Origin: a bacterium
GTDB lineage: Bacteria; Actinomycetota; Acidimicrobiia; Acidimicrobiales; Bin134
Assembly (NCBI GenBank): GCA_026705465.1
Contig: JAPPAP010000025.1
Coordinates: 62,001 to 126,000, forward strand
DNA length: 64,000 nucleotides
Reading direction: 5' to 3'
This document shows positions 16,926 through 25,232 of the stretch, in pieces. The stretch's first letter is position 1, and every line of letters begins with the position of its first letter. Made by a program: the position numbers and the translations under genes. The notes under the pieces are model-generated. The model saw nothing but the letters and a program-made list of their open reading frames with translations. It was not told where the DNA came from and made no database searches.

Positions 16926-16954
16926 GTGAGCCAACACTGGGCACCTCGGCTCAC
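16926..16954. other. Inverted repeat upstream of pgsA
   Basis: GTGAGCC (16926-16932) and GGCTCAC (16948-16954) form a perfect 7-bp stem with a 15-base loop in the 85-base gap. There is no T-run, so a classical terminator is not supported; it could be a weak terminator or an operator. Confidence 0.35.
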
Positions 16955-16973
16955 CTTCCTTCAAGCTCAGCAG

Positions 16974-16979
16974 TAGAGT
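16974..16979 (+). promoter_or_regulatory. Candidate -10 box of leaderless pgsA transcript
   Basis: TAGAGT ends nine bases before the ATG at 16989. The 9-mer AGTAGAGTT also occurs 66 bases upstream, right after the previous stop codon. Confidence 0.45.
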
Positions 16980-16988
16980 TAAAGCCGC

Positions 16989-17582
16989 ATGTTCGACGGC
17001 AATTGGCGCTCGGCGGTCAATCGGGGGCTGGATCCCATCGGCGCCGTCCTCTGCCGGATAGGCGTGAGCGCCAATGCGGTTACCGCCTTCGGAATAGTCA
17101 TGGCCACTGCGGCCGCCGTGGTTATCGGCCGAGGTGAACTCATCCTCGGCCTAGTCTTTTTGATCCTCACCGGTCTGGCCGATGCCCTCGACGGGCCCAT
17201 CGCCAAGGCGTCGGGCACCAGCTCAGTTCGGGGTGCCTTCTTCGACTCGGTCAGCGATCGGGCCTGCGACGCACTTCTGATCGCGGGCTTTGCCTGGCAT
17301 TTGGGGTCCACTGAGCCCGGTCGCATCTTCATGCTGCCGGTGGCCCTCATTGCCGTGACCTCGCTGGTCTCCTATCAACGGGCCAAGGCAGAGTCGCTGG
17401 GACTCGACGCTAAGGGCGGCCTTATGGAGCGTGCCGAACGATTCTTCGTACTCGGCGCCGGATTGGCCTTCAGTTTCGTGATGATTCCCATACTGTGGGC
17501 CATGCTGGTGCTCACAGCGGCCACCGCCGTCTATCGATTTGCCAAGGTCTGGCGTCAGGCCGACTCCGTACACACAGTATGA
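16989..17582 (+). CDS. pgsA: CDP-alcohol phosphatidyltransferase, probable phosphatidylinositol phosphate synthase
   Basis: An integral membrane enzyme of 197 residues that transfers phosphatidate from CDP-diacylglycerol to an alcohol. Context (HIT upstream, patA-pimA downstream) points to inositol phosphate as acceptor, the first step toward phosphatidylinositol and its mannosides. The CDP-alcohol motif reads DALDGPIAKASGTSSVRGAF followed by FDSVSD: all aspartates and glycines are in place, but the usual AR is AK. Five or so hydrophobic segments follow. It overlaps patA by four bases (ATGA). Phosphatidylglycerol phosphate synthase is a less likely alternative. Confidence 0.85.
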   Translation: MFDGNWRSAVNRGLDPIGAVLCRIGVSANAVTAFGIVMATAAAVVIGRGELILGLVFLILTGLADALDGPIAKASGTSSVRGAFFDSVSDRACDALLIAGFAWHLGSTEPGRIFMLPVALIAVTSLVSYQRAKAESLGLDAKGGLMERAERFFVLGAGLAFSFVMIPILWAMLVLTAATAVYRFAKVWRQADSVHTV

Positions 17583-18589
17583 CCGACACTGCCGGGACGG
17601 CTGCTCCGATACATCGAACCCGCCGCCTCTCGGCTGATGTGATGCTGTACCGCAGCGGTGCTGCTCTGGCCCGCCGATTGCCGCAACCGGTGGGAGCAGC
17701 TCTCACCCGGGCCATCAGCCGGAGCGCGTGCCGGTTGCTGCCTGAGCGTCGCTTCATCACCGAGCGCCGTCTTCAGAGGGTGTGCGGCCCAGAATTGCAG
17801 GGTGAGGCACTGGCCCAGGCGGTGCAGGCCTCCTTCGAGTCGTACGCCCGCTATTGGTACGACGGCGCTCGGCTCGGTGATCTGGACGACGCCGAGGTTG
17901 AAGCCGGGTTCAGCCACCAGGGGTATCACTACATTCAAGAGGCCATCGACACCGGCACTGCTCCGATACTGGCTCTTCCCCACCTTGGGGGCTGGGAGTG
18001 GGCAGGGACATGGATGGCCCGCATCCCGGGGTACCCGGTGATCTCCGTGGTCGAGCCGCTCAAACCGGCTCGGCTATTCGATTGGATGGTGGAGGAGCGC
18101 CGCCGCATGGGCATCGACATAGTGGCCCTGGGACCGGACGCGGTCTCGGTGCTCATCAAGTCGTTGCGGTCGGGGCAGGTGGTGTGCCTTCTCGCTGATC
18201 GACAGGTTGGCCGAGGGGGGATCGAGGTGGAGTTCTTCGGAGAGCGCACTCTGTTGCCCGGCGGTCCGGCCACCCTCGCCCTGCGAACCGGAGCGGCGAT
18301 TCTGCCTACTGCGGTCTACCAAGACGGACCCAACCACCGGGGTGTGGTGCTTCCGCCGGTTCCCGCCGAGCGCCGGGGCCGCTTGAGGGAGGATGTGGCC
18401 CGGGTCACCCAGGATTTGGCCTCGGCCTTAGAGCATCTGATCCGCGCTGCTCCTGAGCAGTGGCATCTCATGCAGCCCAACTGGCCCAGTGATGAAGAAG
18501 CCCTGGAAAGACTTCGTCAGCAACGAAGGGGCTTCGACCAACAGTCTGACCAAGTTGAGCAATCCCCTCGCGTGAGGACACCCGGATGA
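17579..18589 (+). CDS. patA: Phosphatidylinositol mannoside acyltransferase
   Basis: A LpxL/HtrB-like acyltransferase of 336 residues. The catalytic HX4E motif is LPHLGGWEWAG, and later CLLADRQVGRGGIEVEFFG matches the family. In mycobacteria the gene at this position acylates the mannose of phosphatidylinositol monomannoside. The start is ATG 17579, which overlaps the pgsA stop as ATGA; the upstream ORF extension is a shadow of pgsA. The C-terminal tail after residue 300 is charged and not conserved. It overlaps pimA by four bases, so the three genes are translationally coupled. Confidence 0.88.
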   Translation: MTDTAGTAAPIHRTRRLSADVMLYRSGAALARRLPQPVGAALTRAISRSACRLLPERRFITERRLQRVCGPELQGEALAQAVQASFESYARYWYDGARLGDLDDAEVEAGFSHQGYHYIQEAIDTGTAPILALPHLGGWEWAGTWMARIPGYPVISVVEPLKPARLFDWMVEERRRMGIDIVALGPDAVSVLIKSLRSGQVVCLLADRQVGRGGIEVEFFGERTLLPGGPATLALRTGAAILPTAVYQDGPNHRGVVLPPVPAERRGRLREDVARVTQDLASALEHLIRAAPEQWHLMQPNWPSDEEALERLRQQRRGFDQQSDQVEQSPRVRTPG

Positions 18590-19734
18590 GGGTTGGGCTG
18601 GTTTGTCCTTATAGCCTCACCATTCCTGGTGGTGTCCAAGGCCAGGTAATGGGGCTGGCCCGCTCGTTGCGCCGTATGGGGGTGGAAGCCCGGGTTCTGG
18701 CCCCGTGCGACGGCCCTCCCCCCGACGAGTCGGTCACTCCATTGGGGAACAGCTTGCCCACCGCGGCCAACGGCTCCATCGCCCCCTTGGCCCCCGACCC
18801 CCCCGCCCAGCTCCGCACCATCCGGGTACTGCGCGACGAGCAATTCGACGTGCTCCACCTCCATGAGCCCCTTGCCCCTGGTCCAACCAACACAGCTGCG
18901 GTGATGAAGTCGGCACCGCTGCTGGGCACGTTCCACCGAGCTGGCCACAGCGCGGCCTACCAGTTTCTGCGCCCGATCGTTCAGGCGGTGGCCAACCGTT
19001 TGGACTATCGCTGCGCGGTGTCTGAAGACGCACGCCGCTTGGCCCAAGACCAGCTCGGTGGTCGCTACGAGCTGGTGTTCAACGGGGTGGAGCTCGACGC
19101 CCCCTCGGCCGAGCCCATTGCCACGCCCTATCCCACCATCTTCTTCGTAGGCCGCCACGAACCCCGCAAGGGACTCGACATCCTCATCGATGCACTCCAG
19201 TACCTTCCCGACGAAGTGCGGCTGTGGGTGGGAGGCGACGGCCCCGAAACCGACGGATTGAAGGCCCGCACCAGCAACGATCCCCGAGTGGAGTGGTTGG
19301 GCCGGATCTCCGACGCCGAGAAGCAGGCCCGCCTGCGAGGGGCCGATGTCTTTTGCGCTCCGTCGCTGTTCGGCGAGTCGTTCGGAGTAGTGCTGTTGGA
19401 AGCCATGGCGGCTAGGACGCCGATTGTGGCCTCCGATCTCGATGCCTACGCCATTGTGGCCCGGCCTGGGCTCGATGCACTGCTGTCGGAGCCCGGTGAC
19501 CCCGCGGCGTTGGCCGCAGCCTTGAAACGGGTTCTTTTCGACCGAGACACCGCGGACTCGCTGGTGGCCTCGGGGCTCGACCGGGCTCAGCAGTTCTCCA
19601 TGGACACCTTGGCCGAACGCTATGTCGAGATCTATACCGACCTGGCCGCCCATCGAAAGGTCCGCAGCCCCAAGCGCCCGCAGCAAGAGAGTGGCCATCA
19701 AGACGAGAGTCGTCATCAAGAGGAGGCTGAGTGA
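18586..19734 (+). CDS. pimA: Phosphatidylinositol alpha-mannosyltransferase
   Basis: A GT4-family glycosyltransferase of 382 residues that adds the first mannose from GDP-mannose to phosphatidylinositol at the cytoplasmic membrane face. The N-terminal VCPYSLTIPGGVQGQVMGLA holds the glycine-rich acceptor/donor loop. HLHEPLAPGPT and the EX7E pair in LFGESFGVVLLEAMA are the family signatures. A charged C-terminal tail (about 355-382, rich in Q, E, S, H) follows the fold. Both flanking gene junctions are 4-bp ATGA overlaps. Confidence 0.92.
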   Translation: MRVGLVCPYSLTIPGGVQGQVMGLARSLRRMGVEARVLAPCDGPPPDESVTPLGNSLPTAANGSIAPLAPDPPAQLRTIRVLRDEQFDVLHLHEPLAPGPTNTAAVMKSAPLLGTFHRAGHSAAYQFLRPIVQAVANRLDYRCAVSEDARRLAQDQLGGRYELVFNGVELDAPSAEPIATPYPTIFFVGRHEPRKGLDILIDALQYLPDEVRLWVGGDGPETDGLKARTSNDPRVEWLGRISDAEKQARLRGADVFCAPSLFGESFGVVLLEAMAARTPIVASDLDAYAIVARPGLDALLSEPGDPAALAAALKRVLFDRDTADSLVASGLDRAQQFSMDTLAERYVEIYTDLAAHRKVRSPKRPQQESGHQDESRHQEEAE

Positions 19735-20486
19735 GCACAAGTCGACATCGGTCCGCAATTGCCCTCAGCACTCTGGGCACCGTGGTCGGTGCAGTGGTCT
19801 TGGCGATCTTGGTCTTGGCTGGGCTCCCCTGGCTTGTCGGCCTAATCGCTGGCGCGATCGTTGGCGTGGTCACAGCCATCGGAATGCACTTAGCTGCGTG
19901 GCGCCTTCTGTTGCGCCTCGCCAAGAGCACTGCTGCTGATGGTGCCATTGAGGAGGTGGTCGACAATGTGCTGGAGGGCCTGTGCGTCAGCCATGGCATC
20001 CCCACCCCGGAGTTGAGGGTCATTCACTCCCACTCCATAAATGCTCTGGCTACTGCTCGAACCCCGGCCCACGCCGCCATCGTCATCACCACCGGCGCCG
20101 TGGAGAAGCTTGAGCGCATCGAATTGGAGGGATTGCTGGCCCACCACTTGTGCCGCATCCGTCGGGGCGATGCCGCCTTTGAGACGTTGGCCGGGGTGCT
20201 TGTGGCCTGGCCGCTCACGACGGTTGGCTGGCTGCGTCGCCGGGCGATGGATCGGGTGCTACCCGCGGGGCGAGGCCTGGCCGCCGACTTCGAGGCAGTG
20301 TCGCTCACCCGGTACCCCCCGGGCCTGCTGTCTGCACTGATGACACTTTCTGGACAGTCTGCTCAGGTACCATCGCCAACGGTGGCAGCGCTTCACATGT
20401 GGATCGATGAGCCCGATTGGGGAGTCACCGATGCCATCCGTCATCCCCAGTTGGAGACTCGGATCGCCGCGCTGAACGAGCTTTGA
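19731..20486 (+). CDS. HtpX-like (M48) pseudopeptidase
   Basis: The architecture is that of HtpX proteases: two N-terminal membrane segments (about 10-32 and 34-60), then a domain with the HtpX-like run INALATARTPAHAAIVITTGAVEKLERIELEGLLAH. The zinc motif HEXXH is HHLCR (138-142), and the third-ligand motif ExxAD is GLAAD (182-186). Two of three metal ligands and the catalytic glutamate are therefore lost, so it should not cleave peptides. The reading frame is intact and tightly packed (ATGA with pimA, TTGA with the next gene), which argues for a retained non-catalytic role rather than decay. Confidence 0.8.
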   Translation: MSTSRHRSAIALSTLGTVVGAVVLAILVLAGLPWLVGLIAGAIVGVVTAIGMHLAAWRLLLRLAKSTAADGAIEEVVDNVLEGLCVSHGIPTPELRVIHSHSINALATARTPAHAAIVITTGAVEKLERIELEGLLAHHLCRIRRGDAAFETLAGVLVAWPLTTVGWLRRRAMDRVLPAGRGLAADFEAVSLTRYPPGLLSALMTLSGQSAQVPSPTVAALHMWIDEPDWGVTDAIRHPQLETRIAALNEL

Positions 20487-21784
20487 GGCCGCTTGCGCCG
20501 AGGGCCCAGCGCCCCCAGTGGTGTTGGAGATTTGCTGCGGCGCTGCTCGCCGTTGGCCTGGTCGCCGCAGCCTGCGGGAGTTCGAATGGTGGTGGTGAGG
20601 ACAACCGAGCTTCGCAGACGAGTATCGCCGCACCAACCTCGACCGCGGACAACGGCCTTGGTGATAGCACGGATCCCGAGAGTCCAGACGTCCCATCCAC
20701 TCCTGAAGAGCCCCCCAGTTCTGACCAGGAAGGGTCCATCCCCACCCCCACCGAGATTGGGGACGATACAGGGGGCCCAGATCCTGTCCCGGCAACGCCC
20801 ACCCCGACGCCAGGGCCAATTGAGCCGTTGACCGGCGAGCCGCTGGAGGATCCGTCGATTATGGAACGGCCCGCTCTGGCGGTAAAGGTCGGCACCAGCG
20901 CAGTGGGGCGACCCCAGACCGGTATCAACCAAGCCGATGTGCTCATCGAGGTCAGGGTAGAGACCATCACCCGCCTCATGGCGGTGTTCCACAGCCAGGG
21001 AGCTGACTCATTGGGTCCAGTTCGATCTGCCCGCAGCTCCGACCCCGACATCCTGGCCAATTTCAGTCAGCCGATATACGGCCATTCGGGGGCCAACCCC
21101 GGTGTGCTGCGGGAAATCTCCCAGGGCCAATCGTCCGGCAAGCTCTACGAGCTGCGCTGGGACCATTTGCCCTCCGACTATTGGCGGGTGGGGGATCGGG
21201 TGGCTCCCTTCAACCTGTACACCTCCACTGCCAACATCTGGCAGGCCGCTCCTCGCGATTTGGTGGCCCCTGAACCTCTCTTCGACTACCGCAGACCGGG
21301 AGAGGCCCTTCCGGCTGGGGCTGAGCCAGTCCCTGGCGTAGAGGTCCGCTACCTCGGCGGCACAATCGCTCATTTTGTTTGGGATGCTGAAGCTGGTGGC
21401 TGGGCTCGCTGGCAGGACGGAACCCCCCATGTCGACATGGCCCGCCATCCCAATGGCACCCCAAATCCCGATATCGCTCCCGTTCAGGTAACCCCAGCCA
21501 ACGTGGTGGTTCTGCAAACTGGATACACCGGCAGCGCGGCCTGCTCCTACTGTCCTGAAGCCATCACCGTTGATCCCGGGGGCGGGGCAGCCCTGGTGTT
21601 TACCGACGGCCATCTGATTAGGGGCCGGTGGACCCGCTCATCGGCAAACCAGCCCTGGCAGGTCACCGACGACAACGGCAATCCGGTGCGGCTCACCCCC
21701 GGCCAGACATTCATTGCCTTGCCGGGGGGAGATGTGCTGGTGATGGTGCAGGACTTCGCCGAGAACCTGCTCAGGAATCGCTGA
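20483..21784 (+). CDS. DUF3048 (YerB-like) lipoprotein
   Basis: A secreted lipoprotein of 433 residues from the TTG at 20483, which overlaps the upstream stop (TTGA). The signal peptide ends in LLAVGLVAAAC with the lipobox cysteine at residue 31. A Thr/Pro/Ser/acidic linker spans about 32-115. Two DUF3048 parts follow: one with RPALAVKVGTSAVGRPQTGINQADVLIEVRVE and LGPVRSARSSDPDI, the other ending with IALPGGDVLVMVQDF. The biochemical role of this family is unknown. The longer ORF from 20417 would bury the signal peptide and is rejected. It is the last gene of the patA-pimA transcription unit. Confidence 0.85.
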   Translation: MRPLAPRAQRPQWCWRFAAALLAVGLVAAACGSSNGGGEDNRASQTSIAAPTSTADNGLGDSTDPESPDVPSTPEEPPSSDQEGSIPTPTEIGDDTGGPDPVPATPTPTPGPIEPLTGEPLEDPSIMERPALAVKVGTSAVGRPQTGINQADVLIEVRVETITRLMAVFHSQGADSLGPVRSARSSDPDILANFSQPIYGHSGANPGVLREISQGQSSGKLYELRWDHLPSDYWRVGDRVAPFNLYTSTANIWQAAPRDLVAPEPLFDYRRPGEALPAGAEPVPGVEVRYLGGTIAHFVWDAEAGGWARWQDGTPHVDMARHPNGTPNPDIAPVQVTPANVVVLQTGYTGSAACSYCPEAITVDPGGGAALVFTDGHLIRGRWTRSSANQPWQVTDDNGNPVRLTPGQTFIALPGGDVLVMVQDFAENLLRNR

Positions 21785-21823
21785 TCTGAGCTATCAGCGG
21801 TAAACCGACATCGCGCTGTCGGT
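21779..21823. terminator. Two tandem perfect hairpins between the DUF3048 gene and pdxS
   Basis: CGCTGAT/ATCAGCG (21779-21785 with 21793-21799, 7-base loop) overlaps the stop codon. ACCGACA/TGTCGGT (21804-21810 with 21817-21823, 6-base loop) follows at once. Neither has a T-run, so they are candidate terminators of a U-tract-less kind. Confidence 0.45.
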
Positions 21824-21834
21824 ATGGGAGGCCA

Positions 21835-21840
21835 TAGACT
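21835..21840 (+). promoter_or_regulatory. Candidate -10 box of leaderless pdxS transcript
   Basis: TAGACT ends six bases before the pdxS ATG and follows the two hairpins, giving a terminator-then-promoter arrangement. Confidence 0.5.
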
Positions 21841-21846
21841 GCAACC

Positions 21847-22746
21847 ATGGCTGCTGAGTCGATGTCGAGCCGCGAGACGGGAACCCCTTTGGTCAAACGG
21901 GGACTGGCCGAGATGCTCAAGGGCGGCGTCATCATGGACGTGGTTACCCCCGAACAGGCTAAGGTGGCCGAGGACGCCGGGGCGGTGGCGGTTATGGCCC
22001 TGGAGCGGGTTCCCGCCGACATCCGCCGCGACGGCGGAGTCGCTCGCATGAGCGATCCCGAGATGATCACCGGCATCCAGGAGGCGGTGACCATCCCGGT
22101 GATGGCCAAGGCCCGCATCGGCCACTTCGTGGAAGCCCAGATCCTGGAAGCCCTCGACGTTGACTACATCGACGAGAGCGAGGTATTGACTCCCGCCGAT
22201 GAGGCCCACCACATCGACAAGTGGGCGTTCACTGTGCCGTTCGTGTGCGGGGCCACCAACTTGGGAGAGGCGCTGCGGCGCATCTCCGAGGGGGCGTGCA
22301 TGATCCGGTCCAAAGGCGAGGCTGGCACCGGCAACATCGTGGAAGCCGTCCGCCATCTCCGCTCGATCATCGGCGATATCCGCAAGATCACTCAGGCTGA
22401 TTCCGCTGAGCTGTTCGACTGGGCCAAGCAGCTTCGGGCCCCGCTGCCGCTGGTGCGAGAAGTGGCAGAGACCGGCTGGCTCCCGGTGCCCATGTTCTGC
22501 GCCGGGGGTATCTCGACCCCCGCCGATGCCGGGTTGGTGATGCAGCTCGGTGCCGAAGCCGTGTTTGTGGGCTCGGGGATCTTCAAGTCTTCCGACCCGG
22601 CGCCCCGGGCCAAGGCCATTGTGGAGGCGGCCACCAACTATCGCGATGCCCACATCCTGGCCAAGGTCAGCCGCGGCCTCGGCGAGCCCATGCCCGGCCT
22701 GGAGATCGACGGCCTCGAAACCCGGCTGGCCGACCGCGGCTGGTAG
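21847..22746 (+). CDS. pdxS: Pyridoxal 5'-phosphate synthase, synthase subunit
   Basis: PdxS builds pyridoxal 5'-phosphate from ribose 5-phosphate, glyceraldehyde 3-phosphate and ammonia supplied by PdxT. The 299-residue TIM barrel shows the conserved [31 protein letters not shown] start, the phosphate-binding [14 protein letters not shown] and the C-terminal [16 protein letters not shown]. All lengths and motifs are typical. It is followed by pdxT after 55 bases; the two proteins form the dodecameric deoxyxylulose-independent complex. Confidence 0.97.
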   Translation: MAAESMSSRETGTPLVKRGLAEMLKGGVIMDVVTPEQAKVAEDAGAVAVMALERVPADIRRDGGVARMSDPEMITGIQEAVTIPVMAKARIGHFVEAQILEALDVDYIDESEVLTPADEAHHIDKWAFTVPFVCGATNLGEALRRISEGACMIRSKGEAGTGNIVEAVRHLRSIIGDIRKITQADSAELFDWAKQLRAPLPLVREVAETGWLPVPMFCAGGISTPADAGLVMQLGAEAVFVGSGIFKSSDPAPRAKAIVEAATNYRDAHILAKVSRGLGEPMPGLEIDGLETRLADRGW

Positions 22747-22801
22747 CCGCGACTGAGCGTGCAGCAGATCGAGGCATCACCCCGAGACCCGGAGCCCCCG
22801 G

Positions 22802-23368
22802 GTGAAAGTCGGGGTCTTGGCCCTCCAGGGCGCATTCGGACTGCATGAGAGGGTCCTGAACCGGCTCGATGTGGCCGCGGTCCAAGTCCGCACCCCAGAA
22901 GAGCTGGCCGAGGTCGACCGGCTGGTCATTCCCGGCGGGGAGTCCACCGCCATCTCCAAGCTGTTGGACGCCAACGGCTTGGCCGACCCGCTGGCCGGAC
23001 GCTTGGCCGACGGTCTGCCAGTGCTGGGGACCTGCGCCGGGCTGATCCTCTTGGCCGCCGAGGTGGTGGACGGCTATCCCGGCCAACACTGCTTCGGTGC
23101 CATCGACGCCACGGTGCGGCGCAATGGCTATGGCCGTCAGTCAGAGTCATTCCACGCGCCGATTGACGTCGAAGGATGGGAGTCGCCCTTTCCCGGTGTC
23201 TTCATCCGCGCCCCGGTGATCGCTTCAGCCGGCCCTGACGTTGAGGTCTTGGCCGAATTGGACGGGGTGCCGGTTCTTTGTCGCCAAGGATCTGTGGTGG
23301 TGTCGTCGTTCCATCCAGAGTTGGCTGAAGACGATCGCATCCACCGTTGGTTCATAGAGCAGGAATAG
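22802..23368 (+). CDS. pdxT: Pyridoxal 5'-phosphate synthase, glutaminase subunit
   Basis: A class I glutamine amidotransferase of 188 residues. The N-terminal GVLALQGAFGLHERVL, the nucleophile elbow LGTCAGLILLA with the catalytic cysteine, and the His/Glu pair in SFHPELAEDDRIHRWF complete the catalytic triad. GTG is the only start matching the family N-terminus, with GGAGCCCCCGG upstream as a poor ribosome binding site. It releases ammonia from glutamine and channels it to PdxS. The 55-base gap before it holds nothing else recognisable. Confidence 0.95.
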   Translation: MKVGVLALQGAFGLHERVLNRLDVAAVQVRTPEELAEVDRLVIPGGESTAISKLLDANGLADPLAGRLADGLPVLGTCAGLILLAAEVVDGYPGQHCFGAIDATVRRNGYGRQSESFHAPIDVEGWESPFPGVFIRAPVIASAGPDVEVLAELDGVPVLCRQGSVVVSSFHPELAEDDRIHRWFIEQE

Positions 23369-23378
23369 GGGAGCACCT

Positions 23379-24128
23379 ATGTCAGGACACTCCAAATGGG
23401 CCACCATCAAGCACCGCAAAGGGGCCGCCGACAAGCGCCGGGGCAAGCTGTTCGCCAAGCTGATCCGCCAGGTGGAGGTGGCGGCTCGCGAGGGTGGGGG
23501 CGACCTCGACGCCAACCCCACCCTTCGCACCATGTTCCAGAAGGCCAGGGACAACTCGGTGCCGCTGGACACCATCGAGCGGGCCATCAAGCGGGGTACC
23601 GGCGAGCTCGAAGGAGTGGCCTACGAGTCGGTGTTCTATGAGGGGTACGCCCCTGGGGGCGTGGCCCTGTATGTGGAGACGCTCACCGACAACCGCAACC
23701 GGACCAGCTCGGAGGTGCGGGCGCTGTTCACCCGCAATGGGGGATCGCTGGCCGAGCCCGGCGCGGTGGCCTGGCAGTTCGAGCGCAAGGGGGTGGTGAT
23801 CCTCGACCGTTCGGTGGACGAGGACGAGTTGATGATGGCCGCCCTCGACGCCGGTGGCGAGGACTTGGCCGATGAGGGCGACACCTGGCGGCTCACTTGC
23901 GATCCCTCTGACCTCTCGGCCATGCGCGACGCCTTGGCTGAAGTGGAAATCGCCTTCGTGTCGGCGGCCTCCACCATGCTGCCCACCTCGGTGGTGGGCG
24001 TCGACAGCACCGACGCCGCCCGCTCCGTTCTCCGCCTCATCGACGCCCTCGATGACCACGACGACGTCCAAGACGTCTACGCCAACTTCGACATCCCCGA
24101 CGACATCCTCCAAGCCGCCGCCAACTGA
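23379..24128 (+). CDS. yebC: YebC/PmpR-family protein
   Basis: A 249-residue protein with the classic start SGHSKWATIKHRKGAADKRRGKLFAKL and a central acidic domain. The family was long labelled a transcriptional regulator; recent work links YebC proteins to translation of proline-rich stretches. Position after pdxT and beside ruvCAB is standard in bacteria. The ribosome binding site GGGGAG lies seven bases before ATG. It converges on ruvB with an 18-base gap and no visible terminator hairpin. Confidence 0.95.
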   Translation: MSGHSKWATIKHRKGAADKRRGKLFAKLIRQVEVAAREGGGDLDANPTLRTMFQKARDNSVPLDTIERAIKRGTGELEGVAYESVFYEGYAPGGVALYVETLTDNRNRTSSEVRALFTRNGGSLAEPGAVAWQFERKGVVILDRSVDEDELMMAALDAGGEDLADEGDTWRLTCDPSDLSAMRDALAEVEIAFVSAASTMLPTSVVGVDSTDAARSVLRLIDALDDHDDVQDVYANFDIPDDILQAAAN

Positions 24129-24146
24129 TGCCCCGAACCGGAATCC

Positions 24147-25181
24147 TCAGTCAAACAAATTGGACTGGTCTGCCGCGCTGGCGGGCGGCGCAAGGCCCAG
24201 GTGCTGCCAGGCGGTGGCAGTGGCCACTCGACCCCGGGGGGTGCGCATGAGCAGGCCCTGTTGGATGAGGAACGGCTCGTAGACATCCTCCACGGTCTCG
24301 GCGGGCTCGCTCACGCTGATGGCCAGGGTGGACAGCCCCACCGGTCCGCCGCCAAAGCGCTCGCACAGGGCCGACAAGATGGCCCGGTCGATCTTGTCGA
24401 GCCCGGCCTGATCGACGCTGAAAAGGTTCAGCCCCGCGGCCGCAGTGACCTGGTCGATGGTGCCGTCGGCCCGGACCTCGGCATAGTCCCGCACCCGGCG
24501 CAGCAGCCGGTTGGCAATGCGGGGGGTGCCCCGAGCCCGACAGGCGATCTCGGCTGCGCCCTCCGGGTCGATCTGGATGTTGAGGATGGATGCGGCCCGA
24601 GCGATGATGGCCTCCAAATCGGCGGAGGTGTAGTAGTCGAGTCTCGACACCAAGCCGAATCGGTCGCGCAGCGGCCCGGTGATGAGGCCGGTTCGAGTGG
24701 TGGCGCCTATCAGGGTGAACTTGGCCAGATCGAGGCGGACCGACTGGGCCGCCGGACCCTTGCCCAGCACGATGTCGACGTTGAAGTCCTCCATGGCCGG
24801 ATACATGACCTCTTCGACGATGCGGGGCAGTCGGTGGATCTCGTCGATAAACAGCACATCGCCGTCCTCCAGCTTGGAGAGGATGGCGGCCAGATCACCA
24901 GACCGCTCTAACGCTGGACCCGAAGTGACGTGTAACCCCGCTTCCATCTCCTTGGCCACGATGTGGGCCAGGGTGGTCTTGCCCAAGCCCGGGGGTCCGG
25001 CGAACAGCAGATGGTCCGCAGGCTGCGATCGGGCCCGGGCTGCGCCCAAGATGATGTGAAGATGCTCCTTCAGCTCTGGCTGGCCCACGAACTCGTCCAG
25101 CCGCGTTGGCCGCAACCCAGATTCGGCTTCGGCATCCTCGGGAAGCACGGTCCCCGCCAACAGCTCCTCTCTCTCACTCAT
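24147..25181 (-). CDS. ruvB: Holliday junction branch migration ATPase RuvB
   Basis: The hexameric AAA+ motor of the RuvAB branch-migration complex, 344 residues. [21 protein letters not shown], Walker [10 protein letters not shown], Walker [10 protein letters not shown], sensor [18 protein letters not shown] and the C-terminal winged helix ([16 protein letters not shown]) are all present. It is the last gene of a minus-strand ruvC-ruvA-ruvB operon that runs against the flanking genes. The start region is preceded by a chain of ATGA-linked mini-ORFs. Confidence 0.97.
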   Translation of the reverse strand: MSEREELLAGTVLPEDAEAESGLRPTRLDEFVGQPELKEHLHIILGAARARSQPADHLLFAGPPGLGKTTLAHIVAKEMEAGLHVTSGPALERSGDLAAILSKLEDGDVLFIDEIHRLPRIVEEVMYPAMEDFNVDIVLGKGPAAQSVRLDLAKFTLIGATTRTGLITGPLRDRFGLVSRLDYYTSADLEAIIARAASILNIQIDPEGAAEIACRARGTPRIANRLLRRVRDYAEVRADGTIDQVTAAAGLNLFSVDQAGLDKIDRAILSALCERFGGGPVGLSTLAISVSEPAETVEDVYEPFLIQQGLLMRTPRGRVATATAWQHLGLAPPASAADQSNLFD

Positions 25182-25232
25182 CGCCTGCTCATGTCCTCGA
25201 GGCGCTGTTCATGTTCCTCATGGCCTGCTCAT
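25178..25232 (-). other. Chain of three ATGA-linked mini-ORFs between ruvA and ruvB, with a diverged 40-bp duplication
   Basis: Reading on the minus strand: the ruvA stop overlaps ATG of MSRP (25218-25232), whose stop overlaps ATG of [10 protein letters not shown] (25189-25221), whose stop overlaps ATG of MSRR (25178-25192), whose stop overlaps the ruvB ATG. Every link is ATGA. The segments GAGATGAGCAGGCCATGAG and GACATGAGCAGGCGATGAG are a diverged repeat 40 bp apart. Confidence 0.45.

Noticed and set aside
18517-19758. 413-residue minus-strand ORF opposite pimA
   Set aside because: Antisense shadow: the plus-strand frame encodes a clear PimA with catalytic motifs, and the minus frame has low-complexity composition and no recognisable domain.
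24129-24146. Bidirectional terminator between convergent yebC and ruvB
   Set aside because: The 18 bases contain no inverted repeat or T-run.
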